Under the pieces are notes generated by a model. The model did not search any database. It was not told the DNA's origin and saw nothing but the letters and a program-made list of their open reading frames with translations. DNA of 64,000 nucleotides from Nitrospirota bacterium (GTDB lineage: Bacteria; Nitrospirota; Thermodesulfovibrionia; Thermodesulfovibrionales; JdFR-88), in NCBI GenBank assembly GCA_021813405.1, contig JAKAKS010000022.1, forward strand, positions 1 through 64,000, in the 5' to 3' direction. Position 1 is the stretch's first letter, and each line of letters starts with the position of its first letter. Shown one piece after another: positions 52,031 to 60,868 of this stretch. A program made the translations under genes and the position numbers.

Positions 52031-54265
52031 TTAGAAGCCCTTGAACGGGTTAGGGCCAATCTCGTCTTCTATCTTTTTGACAAACTGGTTTATCTTTTCG
52101 GGCAGTTTGTTGTAATCGTCTATGCCCACTTCCATCATCTGGCAGCGCTCGGCCTCAAGCTGAAGCCTGTTGAGGGTTTCCTGCACCTTGCTGAAGCGGT
52201 AATTGGCCAGTTCGCTGCCTTTTACGAAGTGACACTGGTAATCCTCGCCGAACTTGCAGCCCAGAAGCAGCAGGCCGTCCACGCCCCTTGAGAAGGCGTC
52301 GGCCACCCATACCAGGTTTGTGGAACCAAGGCACCTTACAGGTATTACCCTGATGGCCGGGTTCAATTTCTGCTGCCTTCTGATACCCACTGTGTCCAGG
52401 GCCGGGTAGGCGTCGTTTTCGCACGCAAGCACTATTACCCTGATGCCGTCTTCCGGTATATCGACGGATTTGATCATGGAGCCTATGAGGTCCACGTTGA
52501 AGTCCTTAAAGGACACTATACGCTCCGGGCAGGCGCCCATGCAGGTGCCGCACCTTCTGCAGCGGTTTATCTTGTAGAACGGGGTGCCTTTGGCGTCCTC
52601 GTCAATCGCGCCGAAGGGGCATTCCTCCGTGCAGCGTTTGCAGGAAGTGCATCTGGCCATGAGCGGGTCCGGATAGGTCTGGTCCCACGCCCTGGGGTGC
52701 ACGGCAATGCCCTTGGCCACGTGCTCCATGCACTGGATGGCCTTCATGGCCGCCCCGGCCGCGTCGGCCTCGGCCTCGGCCTCGGTCATAGGCTGCCTTA
52801 CACAGCCAGCAGCGTAGATGCCGGTCCTTCTGGTTTCGTACTGAAAGCAGAGGAAATTGGAATCAGCAAATCCGAACGCCCCTTCCATGGAAGGTATCTC
52901 GGGCCCCTGCCGGTATCCGAGATTGAGTATGAACTGGGGTTTCGGGGTCTCTTCAATAAATTTGGCCTTTTCGGCATCGCCCTTGCCGGCAGCCTTTGCA
53001 AGCCCGTCCAGATAGGCCTGCGGCCCGGCGGTAGCAGGCACAATGCCAGTGGCAAGCACCACCATGTCCGCCTCTATTTTTACACTGCCGCCGAAAAGTG
53101 TATTTTCAGCCTCTATCATCAGGTTGCCGCCAACACCCTGGGTAACCTGTTTTACTTCGCCTTTTGTAAGCATTACGCCGGGGTCGTTCTGCATATTCAT
53201 GTAGAACAGCTCGGACTGCCCTGGTGTCCTTATGTCCTTGTAGAGGATCATGGCTACCGCTTCGGGATCCGCCTCGCGCACATACTTGGCCTGCTTTAAT
53301 GACCCCATGCAGCAGGTATGGGAGCAGTACGGCAGATGCTCCGGGTCCCTTGAGCCCGCACACTGGATGAACGCCACTTTCTTGGCAGGCTTGCCGTCAA
53401 GGGGCCTCTTTATGCCGCCTTTTTTTGCGATCTCTTCAAACTCCGTGCTGGTGACTACGTTTGGAAGCCCGTAACCCAGCTTCCCGAGCTTGGTTGCATC
53501 ATACGGCTTATAGCCGGCAGCAAGGACAATCGCGCCTGCCTTCAGGGCCTCCTCACCCGCGGGGGTCTTCAGAGTAACATCATAAAGCCCCGGCTGGCCG
53601 TCTATCTTCTCCACCGTGGTGGACTTGAATATCTTTATTTTGGGGTTGGACTCCGCCTTCTTGATTTTCTCAAGCACCGGCAGGGCCTGAAGCTCCTTGA
53701 AAGGGTACTCGCTTGGCAGGGCCTTGAAATTCTTTATGGCCATGCCGCCCAGCACCGCTTCCTTTTCCACAATAGCCACTTCGTAACCGGCGGCCGAGGC
53801 CTCCAGCGCCGCGGTAAGTCCGGCAGTGCCGCCGCCTATTACCAGTATTGTTTTGTTCAGGTTTTCAAGGATGCCCGGCTCCGGCAGTTCGGCCTTCTGC
53901 ATCTTGATTATGCCCATTCCAACGTAATCAGCCGCAATGGCGCCGGTCTGTTCGTTGCCCGGCTCCTGGCTCCAGACAACCATCTCCCTTAAATTGGTGC
54001 GCACCATTACGCAGCCGGGGAAATCGAACTCCTCGTACTTGGCCCTCTGGGAGCACGCGCAGATGTTAAGTGCGTTTACACCCTCGTTTTTGATGTCCTC
54101 GCGGATCATGGCAATGCCTTCAGGGCTGCAAAGCACGCCGTGCGTTTTTATCTTGTCCTTGGCAAAGCGGGTATTGGAGACAACCGAGTCTATTACCTTG
54201 TCTACATTAAGGCTTTCCCCGATGCCGCAGCCTTTGCATATATATACGCCATATTTCTTTTCCAT
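52031..54265 (-). CDS. qmoB: Quinone-interacting membrane oxidoreductase subunit QmoB
   Basis: 744 residues from ATG 54265 (GGAGG at 9-10 nt; a GTG at 54277 lies too close to the SD). An HdrA-like FAD protein: VIGGGTAGLTAALEASAAG, two Fe-S clusters in CTSCKRCTEECPFGAID and CRRCGTCMGACPE, and a C-terminal MvhD-like domain (VIVLACENDAYPAL, LLLLGCKFGEDYQCHFVKGS). The MvhD part sets QmoB apart from QmoA and is known in hydrogenase-heterodisulfide reductase links. It starts 1 bp after the qmoA stop. Confidence 0.95.
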   Translation of the reverse strand: MEKKYGVYICKGCGIGESLNVDKVIDSVVSNTRFAKDKIKTHGVLCSPEGIAMIREDIKNEGVNALNICACSQRAKYEEFDFPGCVMVRTNLREMVVWSQEPGNEQTGAIAADYVGMGIIKMQKAELPEPGILENLNKTILVIGGGTAGLTAALEASAAGYEVAIVEKEAVLGGMAIKNFKALPSEYPFKELQALPVLEKIKKAESNPKIKIFKSTTVEKIDGQPGLYDVTLKTPAGEEALKAGAIVLAAGYKPYDATKLGKLGYGLPNVVTSTEFEEIAKKGGIKRPLDGKPAKKVAFIQCAGSRDPEHLPYCSHTCCMGSLKQAKYVREADPEAVAMILYKDIRTPGQSELFYMNMQNDPGVMLTKGEVKQVTQGVGGNLMIEAENTLFGGSVKIEADMVVLATGIVPATAGPQAYLDGLAKAAGKGDAEKAKFIEETPKPQFILNLGYRQGPEIPSMEGAFGFADSNFLCFQYETRRTGIYAAGCVRQPMTEAEAEADAAGAAMKAIQCMEHVAKGIAVHPRAWDQTYPDPLMARCTSCKRCTEECPFGAIDEDAKGTPFYKINRCRRCGTCMGACPERIVSFKDFNVDLIGSMIKSVDIPEDGIRVIVLACENDAYPALDTVGIRRQQKLNPAIRVIPVRCLGSTNLVWVADAFSRGVDGLLLLGCKFGEDYQCHFVKGSELANYRFSKVQETLNRLQLEAERCQMMEVGIDDYNKLPEKINQFVKKIEDEIGPNPFKGF

Positions 54266-54266
54266 G

Positions 54267-55532
54267 TTAATTTGCACCTCCAGAAGACAGAAGCTTGCCG
54301 ATAGATTTCAGCGCTATGCCTGTTGCGTCCTGCATGGATTTGGCAACGTCCACCGGGCTCTTGGCTGTGCCTGATGCATATATTCCAGGCGGCAGTGATG
54401 AGGGGATTATCATACCTTCAGGCGTGTAGGACACGCTCACAGGAACAGGCCTGGTCCTCTGGGAAGCTTCCATCCCGGAGGCCAGCACCACCATATCGAA
54501 CTGCTCTTCCACCTTCTTGCCGGAGAGCACGTCCTCAATCACCACAACCGGATCGTCCGTGCCCTGGGCGTTGTATATCTTGGCCACTTTGCCTTTTGTA
54601 AGGGTAACGCCCTCCATGTCCCTTACCTTCCAGTAGAACTTCTCGTATCTTCCGGGCGTCCTTACGTCTATATAGAACATGGTGGCCTGGGCTTCGGGGT
54701 ACTGCTCCTTTACATAGGAAATGTGCTTCAGGGAAGCCAGGCAGCATATGTAGGAGCAGTAGGGCAGATGGTTTTCATCTCTGGAGCCCGCGCACTGCAC
54801 AAAGGCCACTTTTTTGGGCTCCTTGCCATCAGATGGCCTCAGTATCTTGCCGGAAGTCGGCCCGTTTGCGGCCGCCAGCCTCTCCATCATCATATTGTTT
54901 ATTACGTTTTTGACCTTACCCATCCCAAGGTTGTCTGCCCTGGTAATGTCATAGGGGTTCCAGCCGGTGGCCATCACTATGGCTGAGACCTTCAGGTTCA
55001 GGGTCTCCGGCTTCATGTCCATGTCTATGGCCCCGTACTTGCAGGCCTCCTGGCATTTCCTGCCGCAATCGGCCTTGCAGCTTGCCCCGTCTATCACGTA
55101 TTTCTGGGGGAAAGCCTGGTCAAAAGGAAGATAGGCCGCCTTGGTCCTGGACATCCCGAAGTTGAAGTCGTCAGAACGCTCCGAAGGGCAGGCCTGTGCG
55201 CAGGCGTCGCAAGCCACGCATTTATCGTTTACAAAACGCGGGGCAACCTGGATGGTCACGTTATACCCGCCGTCGCTGGCCGTTATGCTGGTCACTTCGG
55301 CCTGGGTATGGAAGGTTAGCCGGGGGTTTTCCTTGATCCTGCGGTAGTTTATCTCCAGTCCGCAGAGAGGGGGGCAGAGCTTGGGAAAATACTTGTTCAG
55401 CTGGGCGACTCTGCCGCCCAGGTAGGCGTTCTTTTCAACCACCACCGCCTCGCAGCCGCACTCGGCAGCCTCTATCGCGGCAGTGAGGCCGCTGATGCCT
55501 CCGCCTATGACGAGGATCGGATCTTGAGCCAT
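54267..55532 (-). CDS. qmoA: Quinone-interacting membrane oxidoreductase subunit QmoA
   Basis: 421 residues, HdrA-like. The FAD site is ILVIGGGISGLTAAIEAAEC, then AYLGGRVAQLNKYFPKLCPP. Cysteines in KCVACDACAQACPSERSDDF and ASCKADCGRKCQEACKYGAI bind Fe-S clusters. With QmoB and QmoC it passes electrons from the quinone pool to APS reductase. aprBA and sat are not adjacent; the gene upstream points the other way. Good AGGAGG Shine-Dalgarno; leader about 105 nt with two hairpins. Confidence 0.95.
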   Translation of the reverse strand: MAQDPILVIGGGISGLTAAIEAAECGCEAVVVEKNAYLGGRVAQLNKYFPKLCPPLCGLEINYRRIKENPRLTFHTQAEVTSITASDGGYNVTIQVAPRFVNDKCVACDACAQACPSERSDDFNFGMSRTKAAYLPFDQAFPQKYVIDGASCKADCGRKCQEACKYGAIDMDMKPETLNLKVSAIVMATGWNPYDITRADNLGMGKVKNVINNMMMERLAAANGPTSGKILRPSDGKEPKKVAFVQCAGSRDENHLPYCSYICCLASLKHISYVKEQYPEAQATMFYIDVRTPGRYEKFYWKVRDMEGVTLTKGKVAKIYNAQGTDDPVVVIEDVLSGKKVEEQFDMVVLASGMEASQRTRPVPVSVSYTPEGMIIPSSLPPGIYASGTAKSPVDVAKSMQDATGIALKSIGKLLSSGGAN

Positions 55533-55579
55533 CTGGGAAACCTCCTAATCATTCTTCTTAAGGCCTTTTCGTTTCAGTT

Positions 55580-55615
55580 TGATCTGCATCAGATCACGGC
55601 TGGAATACCTCAGCC
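55580..55615 (-). promoter_or_regulatory. Two adjacent dyads in the qmoA leader
   Basis: TGATCTGCATCAGATCA (55580-55596) is a perfect 17-nt palindrome, and GGCTG/CAGCC (55598-55615) is a second, smaller hairpin right upstream. They lie 48-83 nt before the qmoA ATG, inside the predicted mRNA leader. The first could be an operator or an RNA stem. Confidence 0.45.
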
Positions 55616-55643
55616 GGAAAATCGGATCTTCCATTAACAGAGA

Positions 55644-55673
55644 AGTATAACCTAAAAACAACCCTGATGTGAA
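55644..55673 (-). promoter_or_regulatory. Promoter of qmoABC
   Basis: On the minus strand TTCACA (-35) and TATACT (-10) with an 18-bp spacer, giving a predicted start near 55637. Confidence 0.45.
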
Positions 55674-55829
55674 ATTTCTTTCTTTTATAAGTGCATAAGG
55701 CGCAAACAATTACCTTAAAAGATAAGTTGCTGATTTTAAACTAAAATGTATCATCCCCCGCTTGTTAGGCCCATTTACGGCTGGCATTGGGTATATACTA
55801 GAGGTCGCGGCCGTTATGTGGCCATTATT

Positions 55830-56606
55830 ATGAATATAGTTGCAATAGTCGCTTTGCCGGAGAACAGGGAAGAGGCGGCAGGCCGCCTTGTAAAAGCGCT
55901 TGGGCTATCCCTCTACGAGGCCCGCCAGAGGCTTGGGGCAGGCGGTGGCTCAGTAGCCGGCCCAATAGTGGTGGGTGCTTTTGCGGAAAAAGAGCGGGCT
56001 GGGCTGCTGCTGGAAAAACTGCAGTCCGAAGGTTTCAGCGCAATGCTGCTGGAAGATGAGGCCCTGCAGGCCGAGGCCGGGATTAAGTCCGTAAAAAGGT
56101 TTGAGCTTGGCGAAACCGGACTGGCCCTCAATCTTACAGACGGCGGGAGCCTGATACTTCCATACCTGGCAATTAACCTTATAATCCGCGGCAGGACCAC
56201 CAGCACTAACATCCGGACGGAAACAAAGGTGGAGCGCAAATTCAGCCTTCAGCGCACCCTTATTACTCAAGGGTTATCCATGACCAAAAAAGAAAAGACC
56301 GTCCACGAGATAAAGACCGTGGAGCAGGAAGGGTTTGCAAACATTTACTCCGATGGATTGCCGGCCGTTTGCCTCCCGGAAAACAGGCTGCTATATGATT
56401 CGCTTGGCCTTGCGCTTAAACCCACGCGGGCAGCAAATTTCGGCTATTTGATCCAGGAACTGCGCCGCCGATGCACGCAGGCCCGGTATGACGAGCGCCT
56501 GCTCAATAAATTCGCTTATACATCAATGCTAGGCCCCTCGCTTCATCTGGAAAAATACCCGTTTGTGGCCACCGCGCTTCTGTTTAAGACCCTTACGGCC
56601 CGGTAA
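55830..56606 (+). CDS. Hypothetical protein
   Basis: 258 residues from ATG 55830. I do not recognise a domain. The N-terminal ~75 residues are hydrophobic and Ala/Leu-rich with an alpha-beta pattern (NIVAIVALPENREEAAGRLV, EKLQSEGFSAMLLEDEAL), like a small ferredoxin-like/SPOR-type fold. The middle has a charged segment (RTTSTNIRTETKVERKF) and the end is helical. A frame reaching back to 55746 shows no homology. Divergent from qmoA, 297 bp away. Not predicted secreted. Confidence 0.55.
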   Translation: MNIVAIVALPENREEAAGRLVKALGLSLYEARQRLGAGGGSVAGPIVVGAFAEKERAGLLLEKLQSEGFSAMLLEDEALQAEAGIKSVKRFELGETGLALNLTDGGSLILPYLAINLIIRGRTTSTNIRTETKVERKFSLQRTLITQGLSMTKKEKTVHEIKTVEQEGFANIYSDGLPAVCLPENRLLYDSLGLALKPTRAANFGYLIQELRRRCTQARYDERLLNKFAYTSMLGPSLHLEKYPFVATALLFKTLTAR

Positions 56607-56680
56607 GGCAACCGCAACCGCATTCCAACTTCCCTTTCCGCCTGATATTATAAAGGTGTTTACGGCACGCCAATTTGAAA

Positions 56681-57346
56681 ATGGATATAGTCCTGAACGG
56701 CATAGAGGTGCGGGTGCTTGGCTGTCTTATTGAAAAAGAGATGGCCACCCCGGAGTATTATCCGCTTTCACTGAACGCGCTTACAAACGCCTGCAACCAG
56801 AAATCAAACAGAAACCCGGTGCTGGTGATGGATGAGCAGACCGTGCTAAAGGGGCTGGAAGTGCTAAGGCAAAAGGGCCTTGCAGCCGGCATAAACGCCC
56901 CCGGGGAGCGCGTTACCAAATATATGCACGACATGCTGTCTAAGTTAGAGCTTTCAAAGCAGGAGACCGCATTGATTTGTGAGCTGATGCTGCGCGGTCC
57001 GCAAACACAAGGGGAGTTGCGCTCCAATGCGGCCAGGCTGGCCCCTTTTGACAGTCTCAATGAGGTGGAAGAGACGCTACGCTCCCTTATGGAATACGGC
57101 CCGCCGCTTGTTATGAAACTGCCCCGCGAAGCGGGGAAAAAGGAATCCAGGTACATGCACCTGTTTGCAGGCGCTGATGCAATGCCGGAGACGGCACCGG
57201 AGACGGCGGAGTTGCCGGATATGGCCTCCGGCGAAAAGGCCGGGGCCTCCGCAGCCATAACGGAGCTTAAAGACCAGGTTGACAGCCTTAAAAACCAGCT
57301 TGAAGAGCTAAGGCGGGAATTCGACGCATTCAAGAAACAGTTCTAG
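56681..57346 (+). CDS. yceH: YceH/DUF480-family protein
   Basis: 221 residues from ATG 56681 (TTG 56675 would add two). The whole N-terminus is the family signature: VLGCLIEKEMATPEYYPLSL, NALTNACNQKSNRNPVL and LRGPQTQGELRSNA. The fold is two winged helices; the cellular role is not settled. The C-terminal ~60 residues have a coiled coil (ITELKDQVDSLKNQLEELRR) that is usual for this family. Weak upstream SD. Confidence 0.9.
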   Translation: MDIVLNGIEVRVLGCLIEKEMATPEYYPLSLNALTNACNQKSNRNPVLVMDEQTVLKGLEVLRQKGLAAGINAPGERVTKYMHDMLSKLELSKQETALICELMLRGPQTQGELRSNAARLAPFDSLNEVEETLRSLMEYGPPLVMKLPREAGKKESRYMHLFAGADAMPETAPETAELPDMASGEKAGASAAITELKDQVDSLKNQLEELRREFDAFKKQF

Positions 57347-57368
57347 TCAAAAAACCGGGCTTGCATTG

Positions 57369-57377
57369 TGATAGAAT
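57369..57377 (+). promoter_or_regulatory. Extended -10, leaderless start
   Basis: TGATAGAAT with 6 nt (gattct) before the ATG at 57384: the same geometry as at 24302, 24913 and 39416. No Shine-Dalgarno. Confidence 0.55.
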
Positions 57378-57383
57378 GATTCT

Positions 57384-58085
57384 ATGTGCAAAGGCCGCCT
57401 TTTCCCGACCCTTTTGGCCCTTTTGTTTGTTTTTACCGCCATTCCCGCTTTTGGAGCTTACAGGATATACCTGAAAAACGGCTCCGTAATAAGCGGCCTG
57501 CCCAACATCGAAAAAAAAGACGGCCAGGTAAAATTCCTTTATCACGGCGGCATGATAGGCGTGCCCGACTCCGAAGTCCTGAAAATCGAGCAATATACCC
57601 CCGAAGCGGGTGAAAAACTGGTGCCCGAGCATGCCGTGCCTTCCGCCCCCGCGCCAAAAACCGTGAAACCGCATGCGGGCGGCAAAGGGCAAAGCGCCAG
57701 GGAAAGCCAGATTCAGAACCAGATAGCAATAGACGACGGCGCGCTCCAGCGGCTGCAAGTGAAGCTGGACAAGTATAAAGCTCTGCAGGACGAGTATTAC
57801 CAGGTAAAACTGCGGATAGAAAATCTCTTTGAAAAGGGCAGAAACGCCGCCATAGCGGCAGGCAAGAGCCCCCTTGTGGCCAATCAGGTATACATGCAGT
57901 ATCTTTCTCCCGATGAACAGAGCATGGTCCAGTCCAACTTCATAAGGAAGGGGCAGCTTGAGGATATCTTTAACAGAAAACAAGACGAAATAGCTGCCGA
58001 CCGCCGGAAGAAAGCAGATTTATTACGGGAAAAAGCACACCTGGAAGGCCAGCTTAAAGGTCTTCAAAGTGGGACAGCTTTTTAA
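57384..58085 (+). CDS. Secreted coiled-coil protein of unknown function
   Basis: 233 residues with a signal peptide (LLALLFVFTAIPAFGAY). Mature part begins with a small beta domain (YRIYLKNGSVISGLPNIEKK), then a Pro-rich linker (VPSAPAPKTVKPH) and a coiled coil (~120-225; LQRLQVKLDKYKALQDEYY). The beta part resembles the 'RIYLKNGSVI...' start seen in several periplasmic proteins. Its last 32 bp overlap the 3' end of the convergent sugar kinase gene. Confidence 0.75.
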   Translation: MCKGRLFPTLLALLFVFTAIPAFGAYRIYLKNGSVISGLPNIEKKDGQVKFLYHGGMIGVPDSEVLKIEQYTPEAGEKLVPEHAVPSAPAPKTVKPHAGGKGQSARESQIQNQIAIDDGALQRLQVKLDKYKALQDEYYQVKLRIENLFEKGRNAAIAAGKSPLVANQVYMQYLSPDEQSMVQSNFIRKGQLEDIFNRKQDEIAADRRKKADLLREKAHLEGQLKGLQSGTAF

Positions 58086-58962
58086 ACTCCCTGAACCTGC
58101 CTTCAATTTCTTTGTAGTCCAGCGCCTTTATGCCGCCCAGGCTGAAATCCTCCACCGCATAAGAGGCCATAACGCTGCCCATAACAAGGGCTTTCCTCAG
58201 ATTGGTGTCCGCCCAGTCCATTATGCTTGATATGTAGCCCATGAACCCGCCGGCAAAGGTGTCCCCGGCCCCGGTTGGGTCATACACGGCCTCCAGCGGA
58301 TAGGCCGGCGCGGAAAAGAAATTGCCGTCATTGAACATCAGCACGCCGTATTCGCCCCTCTTTATTATGAGGGTTTTCGGGCCGAAGGAGAGCACCTTCC
58401 TGGCCGCCTTTATCAGATTGGGCTCGCCGGAAAGCTCCCTGGCCTCAGACTCGTTTATGGTAAGAATGTCCACCAGTTTCAGTGTTTCAATAAGCTCGTC
58501 CCGCTTGTTTTCTATCCAGAAGTTCATGGTGTCCGCGGCAACCAGCCTGGGCGACCTTACCTGGCTTAAAACGCGCCTTTGGAGCACCGGGTCTATATTG
58601 GCAAGAAACACTATCTCTGAGTTCGCGTATTCCTCCGGCAGCTTAGGCTCAAAGCTCTCAAATACGTTAAGCTCGGTTTTAAGCGTATGGGCGGTGTTGA
58701 GGTCGTAATCGTAAAACCCGGCCCAGCGGAAGGTCTTGCCGGGGGCGCGCTCCAGCCCTTTAAGGCAAACCTTCCTGGCTTTGAGCATGGAGACGTGTTT
58801 TTCCGGGAAATCCTGTCCAACCACGGCCACCACACGCACGTCCGTAAAATAGCTTGCGGACACGGAAAAATAGGTGGCGGACCCGCCCAGGGCCTCTTCA
58901 ACCTGGCCAAAGGGGGTCTTTATGGTATCCAGAGCTACCGAGCCTACAACCAGTATGCCCAT
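58054..58962 (-). CDS. PfkB-family carbohydrate kinase
   Basis: 302 residues from ATG 58962 (TTG 58974 would add four). PfkB marks: GILVVGSVALDTIKTPFG at the start, GGSATYFSVSASY, and the ATP/anion-hole motif DPTGAGDTFAGGFMGY with catalytic Asp. Substrate groups in this family include fructose, ribose, adenosine and fructose-6-phosphate; the sugar cannot be told here. An extended -10 (TGATATAAT) lies 11 nt before the ATG. The 3' end overlaps the convergent gene by 32 bp. Confidence 0.88.
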   Translation of the reverse strand: MGILVVGSVALDTIKTPFGQVEEALGGSATYFSVSASYFTDVRVVAVVGQDFPEKHVSMLKARKVCLKGLERAPGKTFRWAGFYDYDLNTAHTLKTELNVFESFEPKLPEEYANSEIVFLANIDPVLQRRVLSQVRSPRLVAADTMNFWIENKRDELIETLKLVDILTINESEARELSGEPNLIKAARKVLSFGPKTLIIKRGEYGVLMFNDGNFFSAPAYPLEAVYDPTGAGDTFAGGFMGYISSIMDWADTNLRKALVMGSVMASYAVEDFSLGGIKALDYKEIEGRFREFKKLSHFEDL

Positions 58963-59089
58963 AAGCGAAATCAATTATATCACATATGCTTTTGGCCATA
59001 TAAAGGCCGCGGGGCTTTGGGGGCCGGTGCTATGTTAGAATAAACAAGCTTTAATCTGAGCTTAAACCGAATTTTTAGAGGAACAAGAA

Positions 59090-59884
59090 ATGTTTAACAT
59101 GAAGGCCGTGCAGCCCACCCAGCTCAATCTGGAATCCGGGTTCAAGTTTAAATGCCATCCGGGGGTATCCTGTTTCACGCGGTGTTGCTCCAATATAGAC
59201 ATAATGCTCACCCCTTATGACGTGCTGCGCCTTAAAAGAAGGCTGGGCATAAGTTCCGAGGAGTTCATAGAAAAATATACGATAATCCGCGCCGACAAAA
59301 ACTCGTCCCATCCCTATGCCTATCTGAAGATGACGGACGCAGAGGGCAAGCTGTGCCCGTTTCTAAAGGTGCCAGATGGATGCACTATTTACGCCGACAG
59401 GCCCGTAAGCTGCCGGTATTATCCAATTGGGCAGGGCACGCTAAAAAAGAGGGATGACGCGGGCAAGATAATCCACGAGGAGTTCTATTTTTTTGTAAAG
59501 GAGCCTCATTGCAAAGGCTATGACGAGCCCGATGAGTGGACCATTGCCACATGGAAGGACGACCAGGAGATAACCCTGTACGACTCCATGAACCGCGATT
59601 GGAAAGAGATTCTTATGCGCCGCAATCTTCCAAACCAGCCAGCCCTGGACGAAAAGAAACGCCTCCAGTTCTTTATGGCCAGCTACGATCTGGATAAATT
59701 CCGCAGGTTCGTCCTGGACAGCCGCTTTTTCGACATCTTCGATGTCCCGGAGGAGCAGCAGAAGGCTGTTGCGGAATCCGAAGAGGCCATGATGAAGCTG
59801 GGTTTTAAATACCTCAAATTCATACTTGGCCTGGAACAGACCCTGGCGGTAAAAGAGCAGCACCTCAAAAAGAAAAAGGAATAG
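59090..59884 (+). CDS. YkgJ-type Cys-cluster protein
   Basis: 264 residues with the YkgJ cluster FKCHPGVSCFTRCCSNIDIM and later KLCPFLKVPDGCTIYADRPV, CRYYPIG. Six to eight conserved Cys would bind zinc or an Fe-S cluster; members are called zinc/iron-chelating domain proteins. The C-terminal ~90 residues are a charged, helical extension. It is monocistronic with an AGAGGAAC Shine-Dalgarno. A second, quite different YkgJ-type protein sits at 18171. Confidence 0.85.
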   Translation: MFNMKAVQPTQLNLESGFKFKCHPGVSCFTRCCSNIDIMLTPYDVLRLKRRLGISSEEFIEKYTIIRADKNSSHPYAYLKMTDAEGKLCPFLKVPDGCTIYADRPVSCRYYPIGQGTLKKRDDAGKIIHEEFYFFVKEPHCKGYDEPDEWTIATWKDDQEITLYDSMNRDWKEILMRRNLPNQPALDEKKRLQFFMASYDLDKFRRFVLDSRFFDIFDVPEEQQKAVAESEEAMMKLGFKYLKFILGLEQTLAVKEQHLKKKKE

Positions 59885-60054
59885 CTGCGCTTTTCCAGTT
59901 CTTTGCCTAAAAATTATCCCTAGAAGTATCAAGCCGGGTTTGGCTTCGTATCGTCCTGAAATCCTTCAACTTGCAATCCTGCCGGCATCTGCTAGCCTTT
60001 GAAAAAGGATTTTATCCTCGCAGACAATCTTCCCCCTAAACAAGGAGGCACCCA

Positions 60055-60528
60055 ATGGCAAAACCGATACCGGAAGGATTTCACAGCGTAACCCCGATGC
60101 TCACGTTAAAAAATGCGGGCAAGGCGATTGAATTCTACAAACGCGCATTCGGGGCCACGGAGAAGTACTCGGTCCCAGGGCCCGACGGCAAAGGAATAAT
60201 GCACGCCGAGATGCAGATCGGCAACTCGCTTATCATGATGCAGGACGAAAACCCGAACCAACCCTGCAAAAGCGTGGAGGCTATGGGATGCTCCCCTGTC
60301 AGCTTCTATATTTACGTGGAAAATGCGGACCAGTTGTTCCAGAAGGCGGTGGCGGCGGGCGCAAAAAGCCAGATGCCGCTGCAGGAGATGTTCTGGGGGG
60401 ACAGGGTGGGCACCGTTCAGGACCCCTTCGGTTATAACTGGTGGATAGCAACCCATGTGAAGGATGTTTCGCCCAGGGAGATGCAGGAGGGCGCACAGGC
60501 CATGTTCGCCCAGGCGGGCAAGAAGTAA
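60055..60528 (+). CDS. VOC-family (PhnB/glyoxalase-like) protein
   Basis: 157 residues. Blocks TPMLTLKNAGKAIEFYKRAF, GATEKYSVPG, IMHAEMQIGNSLIMMQDE and GDRVGTVQDPFGYNWWIATH place it in the PhnB-type VOC group. The family includes glyoxalases, bleomycin-resistance and unknown proteins; without metal-ligand confirmation no reaction is given. Monocistronic with AGGAGG and its own terminator. Confidence 0.9.
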   Translation: MAKPIPEGFHSVTPMLTLKNAGKAIEFYKRAFGATEKYSVPGPDGKGIMHAEMQIGNSLIMMQDENPNQPCKSVEAMGCSPVSFYIYVENADQLFQKAVAAGAKSQMPLQEMFWGDRVGTVQDPFGYNWWIATHVKDVSPREMQEGAQAMFAQAGKK

Positions 60529-60544
60529 TGTAACCAGTCAGCCG

Positions 60545-60577
60545 GCGCCCGTTTTTTGGTAACGGGCGCTGATTTTT
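60545..60577 (+). terminator. Intrinsic terminator behind the VOC gene
   Basis: GCGCCCGTT pairs with AACGGGCGC (9 bp, loop TTTTGGT) and is followed by TGATTTTTTT. Confidence 0.85.
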
Positions 60578-60868
60578 TTCAATCCAAGACAGTTGTCTGA
60601 CAGCAACCGCCTCTGCTCCAACCCGATGAACGCCACCGCAGATAAACTCTAAAAAAATAATTAGCCATTGTTTTCTAATTGTAAATAGTACCTTGACAAA
60701 GAGGGCAATTTAAAGCATTTTTTATAAAAGGAAAGTAGAAGCTATTTTTAAAGAATTTACAATAAAAAATCTGCTGGTCATTTTTAAGTGGCCACACTAA
60801 CGGGCGCGCAGGGCAGAAAATTATAAATACAAATTGCCAGGCGTGAGGCATACGCCGGGGGAGGAATA
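60578..60868. other. AT-rich leader of the large lipoprotein gene
   Basis: 291 bp, strongly AT-rich around 60650-60780. A TTGACA at 60692-60697 is followed 24 nt later by TATAAA, not at ideal spacing. Just before the Shine-Dalgarno is a small hairpin GGCGT-GAGGCAT-ACGCC (60839-60855) that could affect start access. No gene seen. Confidence 0.4.
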
